Of a stretch of 64,000 bases of DNA, positions 28,152 to 36,510 are shown piece after piece (the stretch's first letter is position 1; every line of letters starts with the position of its first letter). Made by a program: the position numbers and the translations under genes. This stretch comes from Poriferisphaera corsica (lineage in GTDB: Bacteria > Planctomycetota > Phycisphaerae > Phycisphaerales > Phycisphaeraceae): assembly GCF_007747445.1 (NCBI RefSeq), contig NZ_CP036425.1, forward strand, positions 992,001 to 1,056,000. Reading direction: 5' to 3'. The notes below the pieces were generated by a model. The model was not told the DNA's origin. It did not search any database and saw only the letters and a program-made list of their open reading frames with translations.

Positions 28152-28671
28152 GTCAGGTTGCCTGTGTGGGAGTCTGGTGGGGTGGATTGTGATCTAAACG
28201 TGTGTAAACGGTGCATTGGTGATGCGTTACGCGAACGGCGGTTGTAAGCGTAGGCGAGTGTTTCTAAAATCAGTTGTCAACACACTTGTCAGGCTTATTA
28301 TGATAGGGACTCGCGGTCGATCAGTTAAGTCTTAAATAGCGATAAGCGATTACTCACAGTATTGTCTACATAGGTGATACGGATCGCCTGAAGCATTGCG
28401 AATCATGTGTGTTGATGTTTTGCAGGGATAGAAGCTGCAAGCGGTGTAAACAGCGCGATCAGATCCGCGAGATGTGATCGGTTCAATCGCTGAGTGCATT
28501 TCATGTGTGGGTTGTTGTTGATTGTTACAAACCAGCAGCAGGAACGATTTCTGGGCGATGAGGCAATGAAACAGGTGTGATGTAACATGCCTGGCCGGCA
28601 TATGGAAAGCGGTTACTGTTTATTTCCAGCCCCAAGGGAGGGGCTTACCTCAACGGGTCACAGAGTCATTT
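28152..28671. other. long leader/promoter region before the helicase gene
   Basis: 520 nt between divergent alr and the DEAD-family helicase. It holds a CCCCAAGGGAGGGG tract (28631-28644) about 30 nt before the ATG, but no ribosome site at normal distance. RNA helicase genes often have long regulated leaders, so an RNA element is possible; none is recognised. Confidence 0.4.
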
Positions 28672-30024
28672 ATGAGCGAGATTTTTGATACAAGTAATAC
28701 GTTTGAAGACCTAGGTTTGCGCAATTCCGTGTTAAAGGGAATTGAGAAGATGGGTTTTCAGCATCCGACGGATATTCAAGCGTTATTGATCCCGGCGGTG
28801 CTGAGCGGTCGCGATGTGATCGGACAAGCGAAAACGGGGACGGGTAAGACGGCGGCATTTGGTTTGCCTTTGCTTCACATGTGTGAGCAGGGTGTTCCGA
28901 TGCAGGCGTTGATTTTGACGCCTACGCGCGAGTTAGCTGCTCAGATATGTTCAGAGTTGGATCAGTTGGGCGAGTTTACGCCGATCCGATCGGTGAGCAT
29001 TATTGGTGGCATGTCGATGCGTAAGCAGCAGCAGGCAATTGAGGAAGGTGTTGAGATTATTGTCGGCACGCCTGGCCGCGTGATGGATTTGTATGGTCGT
29101 AAGCAGATCAACTTTAAGAACATGAAGCATGTAGTGTTGGATGAAGTTGACCGGATGCTTGATATCGGTTTCCGCGATGATATCCGCAAGATTTTGTCGA
29201 ACGTGAGATGCGAACATCAGACGGTGTTTGTGTCTGCGACGATTGATCCGGAAATTGAACGGCTCTCACGAAGCTTTATGAAGAATGATGCTGAGAAGCT
29301 GTCAACAGTGTCGGGTTCACTGACGGTTGATATGGTGGATCAGAAGTATTACACCGTTGAGGGTTGGGATAAACGTCGGTTGTTGATGCATATATTGAAA
29401 CATGAAGATCCTGAGACGACGGTTGTGTTCTGTAAGACGAAGGCAACGGTTCAGAAGATCGCGGATTATTTGCGTGGTCGGAAGTTTGATGTGCGTGAGA
29501 TTCACGGTGATTTGCGGCAGAAGAAGCGTAATAGTGTGATGAACTCGATGCGTGAAGGGAAAGTTCAGGTGTTGGTTGCATCAGACTTGGCGGCGCGTGG
29601 ATTGGATGTTGAGCATATTACGCACGTGCTGAATTATGATTTGCCTGAAGATCCTGAGATTTATGTTCATAGGATTGGCAGAACGGCGCGGGCAGGGCGG
29701 CGCGGTTTTGCGTGGTCGTTTGTGACGCCGGAACAGGGGCAGTTGCTGACGAATATTGAGATTCTGACGGGTGCGCATATTGAGAAGCTTGAGTTTGATG
29801 AAGGCTTCAAGCCGGGCCCGGTTCCTAAGGATGTGTTAGAGGAGCGGGAACGGGAGGAAGCGCGTCAGAAGCGGCGAGAACAGGATACTGTGCGAACAGG
29901 GCCGCGATCGCTTGATGGGCTTAGTGACGATCAATTGAGCGCGATGTTCCCAGGTGGGAAAATTCCGACAGGCGCGAGTAAGAAGAAATCGGGTGGCCGA
30001 TTGCGATCGAAGCGTCGCCGCTAA
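28672..30024 (+). CDS. DEAD-box-family ATP-dependent RNA helicase (DEVD variant)
   Basis: This 450-residue helicase unwinds RNA duplexes and remodels ribosomes or degradosomes. In order: an N-terminal F for the Q motif and GFQHPTDIQ, motif I AKTGTGKT, Ia PTRELAAQ, motif II DEVD in place of DEAD, SAT (motif III), VFCKTK, DLAARGLDV, and motif VI HRIGRTARAG. A basic C-terminal tail (KKKSGGRLRSKRRR) would bind RNA. It resembles RhlE/CsdA-type proteins; no specific name is assigned. The ATG lacks a good SD sequence. It is followed by a weak terminator. Confidence 0.93.
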   Translation: MSEIFDTSNTFEDLGLRNSVLKGIEKMGFQHPTDIQALLIPAVLSGRDVIGQAKTGTGKTAAFGLPLLHMCEQGVPMQALILTPTRELAAQICSELDQLGEFTPIRSVSIIGGMSMRKQQQAIEEGVEIIVGTPGRVMDLYGRKQINFKNMKHVVLDEVDRMLDIGFRDDIRKILSNVRCEHQTVFVSATIDPEIERLSRSFMKNDAEKLSTVSGSLTVDMVDQKYYTVEGWDKRRLLMHILKHEDPETTVVFCKTKATVQKIADYLRGRKFDVREIHGDLRQKKRNSVMNSMREGKVQVLVASDLAARGLDVEHITHVLNYDLPEDPEIYVHRIGRTARAGRRGFAWSFVTPEQGQLLTNIEILTGAHIEKLEFDEGFKPGPVPKDVLEEREREEARQKRREQDTVRTGPRSLDGLSDDQLSAMFPGGKIPTGASKKKSGGRLRSKRRR

Positions 30025-30050
30025 AAGCTAGAATAGAATTGAGATTACTT

Positions 30051-30080
30051 GAACCTCGTCATTGCATGGCGAGGTTCTTT
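30051..30080 (+). terminator. probable terminator of the helicase gene
   Basis: An 8-bp perfect stem GAACCTCG/CGAGGTTC with an 11-nt loop and a short T run, 27 nt after the stop. Confidence 0.6.
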
Positions 30081-30149
30081 ATCTAATTGATGGTTAGGCT
30101 TGTCGTGTTTAATTAGATGTGGTGATGTTGCGACGAGTTTGAACAGTGC

Positions 30150-30253
30150 CCCACACGCAGAGCGTGTGGGCTTGTAGTTTGGGCGAAGTGGCAGTGTTGT
30201 TGCAGACGATTGATCGTTGATCTGCTAAACACCCTGCCACCGGCGGTGGCAGG
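30150..30253. repeat. pair of REP-like hairpins
   Basis: Two perfect 9-bp hairpins with 3-nt loops lie 62 nt apart: CCCACACGC-AGA-GCGTGTGGG (30150-30170) and CCTGCCACC-GGC-GGTGGCAGG (30233-30253). Each is followed by a related tail, CTTGTAG or CTTGAAG. The stems differ in sequence but share geometry and tail, as in REP-type palindromes. They sit between converging helicase and GGDEF genes and could also act as processing or termination signals. Confidence 0.55.
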
Positions 30254-30291
30254 CTTGAAGATGGGGAGGATGTTGATCAGTGGTGTTTGTG

Positions 30292-32022
30292 TTAGACGAG
30301 GCAGAAGTCGTGGTATGAGCAAGATTGGTTACGGCCGGATTGCTTGGCGTGATAGAGCGCTTTGTCAGCAGCAGAGATGAGTTTATCGAGGGTGTCGAGT
30401 TCGGGTGTGAGAGCCGCGAAGCCTAGGGAGATGGTGATATTAAATGAGGTGTTGTCGTTGTCGATGGTGGTGTTTTGAATCGCTTGGCGGATCTGTTCTG
30501 AGATAGTACGCGTTTCATCTAATGATGTGTTAGGTAGAAGGATGGCGAATTCTTCGCCGCCCATTCGGCCAAAGGCGTCGGATTTGCGGAGGATTTTGTT
30601 GATGCATTGTGTGAGTGAGGTGATTGTTTTATCACCGGTGGGGTGGCCGTGGGTATCGTTGACGCGTTTGAAGTGGTCGATGTCGAGGAGTATGAGGGTT
30701 AGAGGGGTGTTGTCCGATTGCGTTTGATGGATCATTTTCTTGCTGTGTTCGAGGAAGTATGAGCGCGAGTAGATGCCGGTGAGTCCGTCTTTTGAGGCGA
30801 TTTTCTGGAGCATGGATTCGATGGCTTTGCGAGGAGAGATATCGTCGACGATCCAGAGGATACCTTTGTCGAGGTCGGGGGGAATGTTGGTGTCGAGTGC
30901 GTTGGCAGAGAAGGAGCACCAGACGGGAGAGCCGTCTTTGCGTTTGAGTTGTAGGTCGGCATGGATGGGTTCGCCGTTGATGAGTTTGGTGCGGTATGTG
31001 TGTACGAAGCGTTCGGTTTCTGGGTAATCGTAGTGTAGTATTTTGGTGCTATGTTTTTCGATATCGGAGGGGTGGTCGTAGCCGAGCATTTGGGCGAGGC
31101 GGGGATTGCACTTGTCGATGGTGCGGCCGGGACGCATGATACCGACACCTATCATAGAGTTAGAAAAGATAGATTGGAGCTCGCGTTTGTGCTCGGCTTC
31201 TGCGGTGATGTCACGGATGATGATACAGAGATGAGCATCGGCATCGACCCAAATGGGAGTCGATTGGATGAGGACTTCTTTTTGGGTTTTGTTGTTGAGT
31301 TTGATGATGAGTTGTTCGTGATCAGCTTGACCGCTTAGGAGCATGTCGAAGAGGCCGCGGGATGAGTTGATGGGCTGGGCGATGTGATTGGCGTGTTGTG
31401 AAGTTATTTGGTTGTAGTTTGTGTTGAAGAACGAGCAGGCTTGGTGGTTTGCGTCGGCGACGTGGCCGTTTTGGAGGTCGATGAGGATGATGGGGGATTT
31501 GTGGCCTTCGAACATTTGTCGGAACATGGCTTCGGATTCGATGGAGCGGTCTTCGGCTTTTTTCTGGTCGGTGATGTCGCGTGAGTAGATGAGTGCGCCG
31601 ATGATGTTGTTTTGCTTGTCGAAGTAGGGTGTGAGTTTGGTGGTGACGTAGCGTCTGCCGATGGCGTTGTAGTTGAACCAGCCTTCATAAGTGGTGGTGT
31701 TGCCGTTGAAGCATCGTTCGAGTGCGGCTTCGGTGTGGGTGAAATAGATTTCGCTGCCGATGACGTCTTTGACGTGCTTGCCGATGATTTGTTCTTTGGG
31801 CAGGCCGGTTGCGGTGACATAGCGATCGTTGATGATTTGATAGGTGATCTTGCGATCGATATAGGAGATGAAGTCTGGGGAAGTAGAGATGAGTCGGGAG
31901 AAAAGGTCGAAGAGATCGCGCGGGGGCTTTGCAGGCTCGTTATTGGATCGTGGCTCGACTGAACTCATGGTGTTGGGTGTTGCGGCCCGGTGTTTGGGGA
32001 AGCGAATTGCGCGACTATTCAT
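30292..32022 (-). CDS. PAS-domain diguanylate cyclase (GGDEF)
   Basis: This 576-residue soluble enzyme should make cyclic-di-GMP from two GTP. It carries three PAS-like regions (about 40-160, 165-275 and 280-400), the third with a PAC-like RKDGSPVWC. Next comes the GGDEF domain: DGLTGIYSRSYF, LDIDHFKRVND and the active loop GGEEF. The inhibitory I-site RxxD (RKSD) stands five residues before GGEEF, so feedback inhibition by c-di-GMP is expected. No membrane helix is seen, so it senses a cytosolic cue. A second start at 31968 is possible; neither has a strong ribosome site. Confidence 0.9.
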   Translation of the reverse strand: MNSRAIRFPKHRAATPNTMSSVEPRSNNEPAKPPRDLFDLFSRLISTSPDFISYIDRKITYQIINDRYVTATGLPKEQIIGKHVKDVIGSEIYFTHTEAALERCFNGNTTTYEGWFNYNAIGRRYVTTKLTPYFDKQNNIIGALIYSRDITDQKKAEDRSIESEAMFRQMFEGHKSPIILIDLQNGHVADANHQACSFFNTNYNQITSQHANHIAQPINSSRGLFDMLLSGQADHEQLIIKLNNKTQKEVLIQSTPIWVDADAHLCIIIRDITAEAEHKRELQSIFSNSMIGVGIMRPGRTIDKCNPRLAQMLGYDHPSDIEKHSTKILHYDYPETERFVHTYRTKLINGEPIHADLQLKRKDGSPVWCSFSANALDTNIPPDLDKGILWIVDDISPRKAIESMLQKIASKDGLTGIYSRSYFLEHSKKMIHQTQSDNTPLTLILLDIDHFKRVNDTHGHPTGDKTITSLTQCINKILRKSDAFGRMGGEEFAILLPNTSLDETRTISEQIRQAIQNTTIDNDNTSFNITISLGFAALTPELDTLDKLISAADKALYHAKQSGRNQSCSYHDFCLV

Positions 32023-32152
32023 CGTGTTGGTTAATCGTTGGAAACACTATGTGATTAACCTGACAGAATCTGGATCGGCATGAGTGTGGGGGGAAATGAA
32101 GTGAAAGGCGTGAAAAGTTAGTGATGTGATTGTGCTTGTTGTGCGAGATGAG

Positions 32153-32190
32153 ATGAAAAGAAAAGCGGCAGTTGAAAACTTGCCGCTTAA
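32153..32190 (-). terminator. terminator of the small cysteine-protein gene
   Basis: An AAGCGGCA/TGCCGCTT stem (32163-32170 with 32181-32188), extended inside by GTT/AAC, is followed on the minus strand by TTTTCTTTT. Confidence 0.7.
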
Positions 32191-32253
32191 TAATTGTTTT
32201 TCAGATTTATCTGATTATTTTGAGCGTTTTGTGATAATGCCTGCCGTGTTGCT

Positions 32254-32463
32254 CTAGCCGGCTCGCTTGACTGGTTCATAGCCATCGCAAGATGAGACGG
32301 CGGTGACTTTGAGGTGAACATTTTCCAGGGTGGGGTTGCCACATTCTTCGGTAAGCGTTTCGGGGGCTTCATGGTTGACTCGTATTTGAATAAGTTCATC
32401 GCCGCCGTGGTGCTCGCCAAAGTGCTTGCACATACCACACATTCCGTCACTGATTGATAGCAT
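32254..32463 (-). CDS. small cysteine-containing protein, unknown function
   Basis: This 69-residue protein starts at an ATG with GGAGAT 6-8 nt upstream, better supported than the 139-codon open frame that encloses it. It has C9-x-x-C12 near the start (MCGMCKHFG), followed by HH, then C41 and C59. The arrangement could bind a metal such as zinc or iron with four cysteines, but no known fold is recognisable. It has its own terminator and stands alone between the GGDEF gene and atpG. Confidence 0.65.
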   Translation of the reverse strand: MLSISDGMCGMCKHFGEHHGGDELIQIRVNHEAPETLTEECGNPTLENVHLKVTAVSSCDGYEPVKRAG

Positions 32464-32951
32464 CGTGTATCTCCTATTTAACGTTACTGGTTTGATCCGG
32501 TTATTTAATTGAATGATTGCTCGGTGGAAAAGTGGAGCAGGGGTGTTGCGGGTATTGGATTGGAGTGAGTGAGGTGTACGAAAAGCGAACGAGTTGAGGG
32601 GGTTTTGGGGGTGAATCGATCCGGTCGAGATGAGGCTATGTGTATTGTGGGGGAAAAGGTTCCGTGTGTGCATAGGTATTATCGTGCTAATAAGTAGAGA
32701 AATAGCAGAGAATAAGTATCAATTGCATATTGCGAGTGTGTTGCAAGAAGCTGAAAAAGAATGTTGTAAAAAGTGTGCTGAGAGGGTGAGGAAAGGGATA
32801 TGATTTTCGGACTTCGACTGATGTTGGAGGTAGTATTTATCCGAATAAGTAATAGACCTAAAGCGGACTGTAAAGTCTTTTAATTTTCTTTTAACTTCTT
32901 GAGGTAGCCGCCTTTGGCAAGATTTGACGAAGGCGGTATGATACGCCGACC
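32464..32951. other. intergenic region before atpG
   Basis: 488 nt. A 27-codon frame at 32800 (MIFGLRLML...) has GGAAAGGG upstream, but there is too little sequence to call it a gene. The atpG leader hairpin (32908-32936) is at the right end. Confidence 0.4.
32908..32936 (+). promoter_or_regulatory. leader hairpin before atpG
   Basis: A perfect 7-bp stem CCGCCTT/AAGGCGG with a 15-nt loop ends 15 nt before the atpG ATG, which has no Shine-Dalgarno sequence. It could modulate translation or be part of a leader. It is not followed by T, so it is not a terminator. Confidence 0.35.
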
Positions 32952-33833
32952 ATGCCAGCAAACGTACGCGAAATCAAGGGCCGAATGAAGGCCGTCGGGA
33001 ATATTGAACGTATCACGAAGACGATGCAGATGATTGCAACTGCGCGTTTTCAGGCGATGCAGAAGCGGGCTGTGGCCGCGCAGGCCTATACTCGGAAGAT
33101 CGCGGAAGTGGTCAGCGAGTTGGCAGACAGCGTGGGCAGTGATGCTGAGGGAGTTCATCCGCTGTTGTTGCAGCCTGAAGAATCGACGGGGAAGGTGGCA
33201 GTGCTTGTACTGACCTCAAACCGTGGTCTTTGTGGTGGTTACAACGCGAATATTATCCGTAAAGTGAACGAATTTTTCCGAGAGCATGATGATGCTCATC
33301 TGGAAGTTTCGGGCAAGAAGGGTCATGCTTACTTTAAGTTTATAGGCCGCAAGGTTGATGTCTATCATGACGAGTTTGATGACAGCCCGAGTTATGAAGA
33401 GATCGAGGCGGTTGCGAACACGTACATGAAGGATTTTGTGGCAGGGAAGTATGACGCGGTGTATGTGATTTACACAGCGTTTATCAGCATGGCGAGGCAG
33501 GAAGCGAAAGCGGTCCAGTTGTTGCCGATGCAGCCACCTGAGGCTGATAAAGATCATGGGGCGAAGGCTGAGACGATGTACGATTTCTCGCCAGAGCCAG
33601 AGGTGCTGTTGGCCGAGTTGTTGCCGGTGACGGTGAAGACGCGACTGTATCAGTGCTTTAATGAATCGTTGGTGAGTGAGCAGTTGGCACGTATGATTGC
33701 GATGAAATCGGCGACGGATTCGGCTGGGAAGATGAAAAAATCTCTCGGTAGGCAATATAACCGCGCTCGTCAGACAGCGATCACGACCGAGCTCAGCGAG
33801 ATTATCGGTGGAGCGGCGGCGTTGGATCAGTAA
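32952..33833 (+). CDS. atpG: ATP synthase F1 gamma subunit
   Basis: This 293-residue central-shaft subunit transmits rotation from the c-ring to the alpha-beta hexamer. The N-terminal helix REIKGRMKAVGNIERITKTMQMIATARF is typical, as is TSNRGLCGGYNANI and the C-terminal MKSATDSAGKM helix followed by RARQTAITTELSEIIGGA. Normally atpG follows atpA. Here it precedes the other genes, with its own probable terminator and 230 nt before atpZ. A middle insert (near 195-215, KDHGAKAETMYDFSPEPE) is longer than in many homologues. Confidence 0.95.
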   Translation: MPANVREIKGRMKAVGNIERITKTMQMIATARFQAMQKRAVAAQAYTRKIAEVVSELADSVGSDAEGVHPLLLQPEESTGKVAVLVLTSNRGLCGGYNANIIRKVNEFFREHDDAHLEVSGKKGHAYFKFIGRKVDVYHDEFDDSPSYEEIEAVANTYMKDFVAGKYDAVYVIYTAFISMARQEAKAVQLLPMQPPEADKDHGAKAETMYDFSPEPEVLLAELLPVTVKTRLYQCFNESLVSEQLARMIAMKSATDSAGKMKKSLGRQYNRARQTAITTELSEIIGGAAALDQ

Positions 33834-33847
33834 ATAGAATAAGGAAG

Positions 33848-33872
33848 CGCCGGTGATTTGCCGGTGTTTTTT
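33848..33872 (+). terminator. weak terminator after atpG
   Basis: A short CCGG-based hairpin (GCCGG-T-GATTT-G-CCGG-T) is followed by T6, 15 nt after the stop. The stem is only four strong pairs plus wobbles, so efficiency is doubtful. Confidence 0.45.
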
Positions 33873-34067
33873 GATATGGGATGGATCGGGACGTGTTGAG
33901 GGGGATGTGGGAATGACAATTAGTGAGTCATGTGCGTGTGATCAAGCGACGTGCGTGTGTGACGAAAGAGATCAGGGCTGCTGATTGAGAGATTGATTGG
34001 CGGAGATAAACCGAGGTTGTATTTACCTGTGTTAGGTGGATGTGACTAGGTCAATGGTAAGAGCTGC

Positions 34068-34493
34068 ATGAAGCGAGGTAAGCCGCAGGCTGACAATCCG
34101 TGGGTAATGTTTCACATGGGGTTGGAGTTTGCGGGCGCTGCAGTGATCTTGACTTTGATTGGTTGGTACTTTGTCGACCTCAAATTCGACACGGGTCCGT
34201 GGGGAGCTCTGACTGGTTTTGCGATTGGCTTCATTGGCGGCTTCTATTTGTTTATCAAAGAAGCATTGCTGGCGAACCGGTTGGCACAGAAGCATTACAA
34301 AGAGGGGTTAAGGAGCGGGCTAACGGGTAAGCCGAGCTTGATGAAGGGTGTGGAGCATTTGGGGAAGGGAATAGATGGGAAGGGTGATGAACCGTCTTCG
34401 GATGAGGCATCTGAAGATGAGGTTAAAGAAGAAGAAAACGGTTTGCCCGGCGATGAAAGTTTGGATGAATCGGATAAAAGTGAGAACGATTGA
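34068..34493 (+). CDS. atpZ: AtpZ/AtpI-family ATP synthase accessory membrane protein
   Basis: This 141-residue protein has two helices (about 18-35 and 45-63) with the glycine-rich turn GALTGFAIGFIGGFYLF, typical of the ATPase_gene1/AtpZ family found at the head of many atp operons. AtpZ proteins aid assembly or ion handling of Fo. The C-terminal half is unusually acidic, rich in D, E, S and K (about 95-141), and probably disordered. Its end overlaps the next frame. Confidence 0.8.
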   Translation: MKRGKPQADNPWVMFHMGLEFAGAAVILTLIGWYFVDLKFDTGPWGALTGFAIGFIGGFYLFIKEALLANRLAQKHYKEGLRSGLTGKPSLMKGVEHLGKGIDGKGDEPSSDEASEDEVKEEENGLPGDESLDESDKSEND

Positions 34494-34944
34494 ATCAGTG
34501 AGTCAGAAGCCAGCCACAATTCCACCCTTTCCGATCGTACGCAGCTACATCAGGCTGATTGCGAGTATCGTTATTGGTGTGGCTTTGGGCTTGTTTATTA
34601 CGATTGGTTTAGGTCATGGGCAGTGGGTGCTGCCGATGGTTTGTTCGGCAATCGTATGTTTGATTGCTTCGCTGGTTGCGATGGAGCCGATTCGAATCGT
34701 GAGTAAATGGGGAGTGGAGAAGATCGCACCTGCTTATTTGATAGGTATTGTGATCAGGGGTGGATTGAGTTTGGCTGGCGCGTGTATGCTGGTCTTTGGA
34801 TATGGCATGCCTTCACGTGAGACGGGGGTCTTTACAGCGGTATGGTATGTACTGTTGTTGGCTGTGGAGGTCATGATTTTGGTACGATTTTTCAACACCG
34901 CGACAGTTGATCCGACGAGACGTCCGGAACTGATGGAGAGTTGA
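34453..34944 (+). CDS. atpI: AtpI-like four-helix membrane protein
   Basis: About 163 residues if the ATG at 34453 is used; 34465 (ATG) and 34498 (GTG, just after the atpZ stop) are alternatives. The first option overlaps atpZ by 41 nt. Four hydrophobic helices are visible (about residues 35-52, 57-75, 90-112 and 120-140). Position between atpZ and atpB and the helix pattern fit AtpI, an Fo assembly factor, but sequence identity is weak. The stop TGA overlaps the atpB ATG (TGATG), showing tight coupling. Confidence 0.65.
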   Translation: MKVWMNRIKVRTIESVSQKPATIPPFPIVRSYIRLIASIVIGVALGLFITIGLGHGQWVLPMVCSAIVCLIASLVAMEPIRIVSKWGVEKIAPAYLIGIVIRGGLSLAGACMLVFGYGMPSRETGVFTAVWYVLLLAVEVMILVRFFNTATVDPTRRPELMES

Positions 34945-35978
34945 TGGTGTCGAGTTATATAAACATATTGGCTGAAGAAAACCTATTGGTTCACGTGTTG
35001 CCACAGTCTGCATTTAAGGTTGGCAACTTCACGATCTATAACCAGATGGTGCTTACAGGTATCGCTGCGTTGATCGTGTTGCTGATCTTTGGTTATGCGT
35101 CGCGCAAGATCCGAACGAATCAAAATGAGGGTTTGGATGGCTATGTCACCAAGGGTCGATTCGCACAGTTGCTTGAAGTGCTGTGCGTGTTTATCCGTGA
35201 AGAGGTGGCGCGGCCGAACCTTGGGAATCTTACAGATAAGTACATCAAGTACATCTGGTCGGTGTTCTTTTTTGTATTGACGATCAATCTTGTGGGGATG
35301 GTGCCTGCGGGGCCGTTCTTTGCAGAGATTGCATCGTACTTGCCGGAGAGCACGCAGACGGGCATTGTTCATGCACTTGAAGCGATCGGCGCGACGCCGC
35401 ACCCATATGGTGCTGACAAGATTGGTCTGGTGACGTGGTTGTCACACCTCAATGGTAATGCGAACGGTAACCTGAATATGACAGCTGCGATGGCGGTTCT
35501 TTCGTTCATCGCGATTGTTGGGATTGGTATGAAAGAGCAGGGGCTCAAGTATTTTGCTCACTTTGCTCCGGTACCGTTTACGCCGATTTTGATGTCGCCG
35601 ATCGCTGGGATGTTGGTGGTGATTGAGGCGATGGGCGTAGTGATTAAATGTGTTGTGTTGGCCATGCGTTTGTTTGGCACGATGCTTGCAGGTCACTTGG
35701 TCTTGGCGGCGCTGTTTAGTTTGATTTTGGCGGCAACCAAAGCGGGTGGGTTTATTATGGAAATGGGTGTTGGTGTGTTGGTCGTTGGTGGTGCGACGGC
35801 ACTCTCACTGCTTGAACTGTTCTTTGCAGTGTTGCAGGCGTTTATCTTTACCTTCCTGACGGTGCTGTTTATCAGTGCTGGTGCGGTGCATCATGGCGAG
35901 CATGATCATGATGAAGAACATGAGTTCGAGCCTAAGCACGACAAGGGTATGGAAGGGATTGAAGGCGTTTCGCTTTAA
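34944..35978 (+). CDS. atpB: ATP synthase Fo subunit a
   Basis: This 344-residue membrane subunit forms the half-channels for protons next to the c-ring. The essential arginine is in AMRLFGTMLAGHLV. Other family marks are the C-terminal LLELFFAVLQAFIFTFLTVLFIS helices and the GMVPAGP segment. It is about 70 residues longer than the enteric protein, from an extended region between helices (about 120-180) and a histidine/acid-rich tail (HHGEHDHDEEHEFE) that could bind metal. The ATG overlaps the preceding stop, and GGAG lies upstream. Confidence 0.94.
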   Translation: MVSSYINILAEENLLVHVLPQSAFKVGNFTIYNQMVLTGIAALIVLLIFGYASRKIRTNQNEGLDGYVTKGRFAQLLEVLCVFIREEVARPNLGNLTDKYIKYIWSVFFFVLTINLVGMVPAGPFFAEIASYLPESTQTGIVHALEAIGATPHPYGADKIGLVTWLSHLNGNANGNLNMTAAMAVLSFIAIVGIGMKEQGLKYFAHFAPVPFTPILMSPIAGMLVVIEAMGVVIKCVVLAMRLFGTMLAGHLVLAALFSLILAATKAGGFIMEMGVGVLVVGGATALSLLELFFAVLQAFIFTFLTVLFISAGAVHHGEHDHDEEHEFEPKHDKGMEGIEGVSL

Positions 35979-35991
35979 TAAGCAATGACAC

Positions 35992-36007
35992 GCAGCTGAG
36001 GCTGCGA
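35992..36007 (+). promoter_or_regulatory. small hairpin between atpB and atpE
   Basis: A 6-bp stem CGCAGC/GCTGCG with a TGAG loop, 14 nt after the atpB stop. Such hairpins upstream of atpE often tune stability or translation of the abundant c subunit; here this is inference. Confidence 0.35.
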
Positions 36008-36098
36008 AAAACGATATTCGCCCCGGGTTATCGGCGCCGCGTTGGGCAACTTTTTGAAGGCCGAAGTAACGTTTAATCTCAGAATTGGAGATTTTGAA

Positions 36099-36377
36099 AT
36101 GATGGATTCACTGATGACACTGGCGCAAGAAGGCGCAAGCATGATCGGCGACAAGGGTTTGGCTCTCTTGGGCTTGGCACTTGGTTTTGGTTTCACAATC
36201 ATGGGTGCTGCAAAGGGCATCGGCAACATCGGCGGTAAGGCTGTTGAGTCGATCGCACGTCAGCCAGAAGTTGCTGGTCCAATCGGCACGAACATGATTA
36301 TTGCTGCTGCACTGATCGAAGGTATCGCTGTTATCTCAATGGTGTTCCTTGCTTTCGTTCTTACAGGCAAGCTCTAA
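36099..36377 (+). CDS. atpE: ATP synthase Fo subunit c
   Basis: This 92-residue hairpin protein forms the rotor ring. The start is set by TTGGAG at 8 nt before the ATG at 36099; an in-frame upstream start would add 19 residues. Two helices are joined by the polar loop ARQPE. The ion-binding carboxylate is E74 in AALIEG. It is followed by G rather than T or S, and the sodium-type pattern is not seen, so proton coupling is likely. N-terminal residues 1-18 extend beyond the usual start. Confidence 0.95.
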   Translation: MMDSLMTLAQEGASMIGDKGLALLGLALGFGFTIMGAAKGIGNIGGKAVESIARQPEVAGPIGTNMIIAAALIEGIAVISMVFLAFVLTGKL

Positions 36378-36510
36378 ATTGGAAATTGCAGATGAGCGTC
36401 TAGCGACGTTTATCTGTTTTCAGGGCAGGGGACTAAATTGAAAACATGATTGATAGCACGAGAAGGTGCGAATCAATCGATCGAGCGTTTACACTGCAAA
36501 AGGTGAGACG

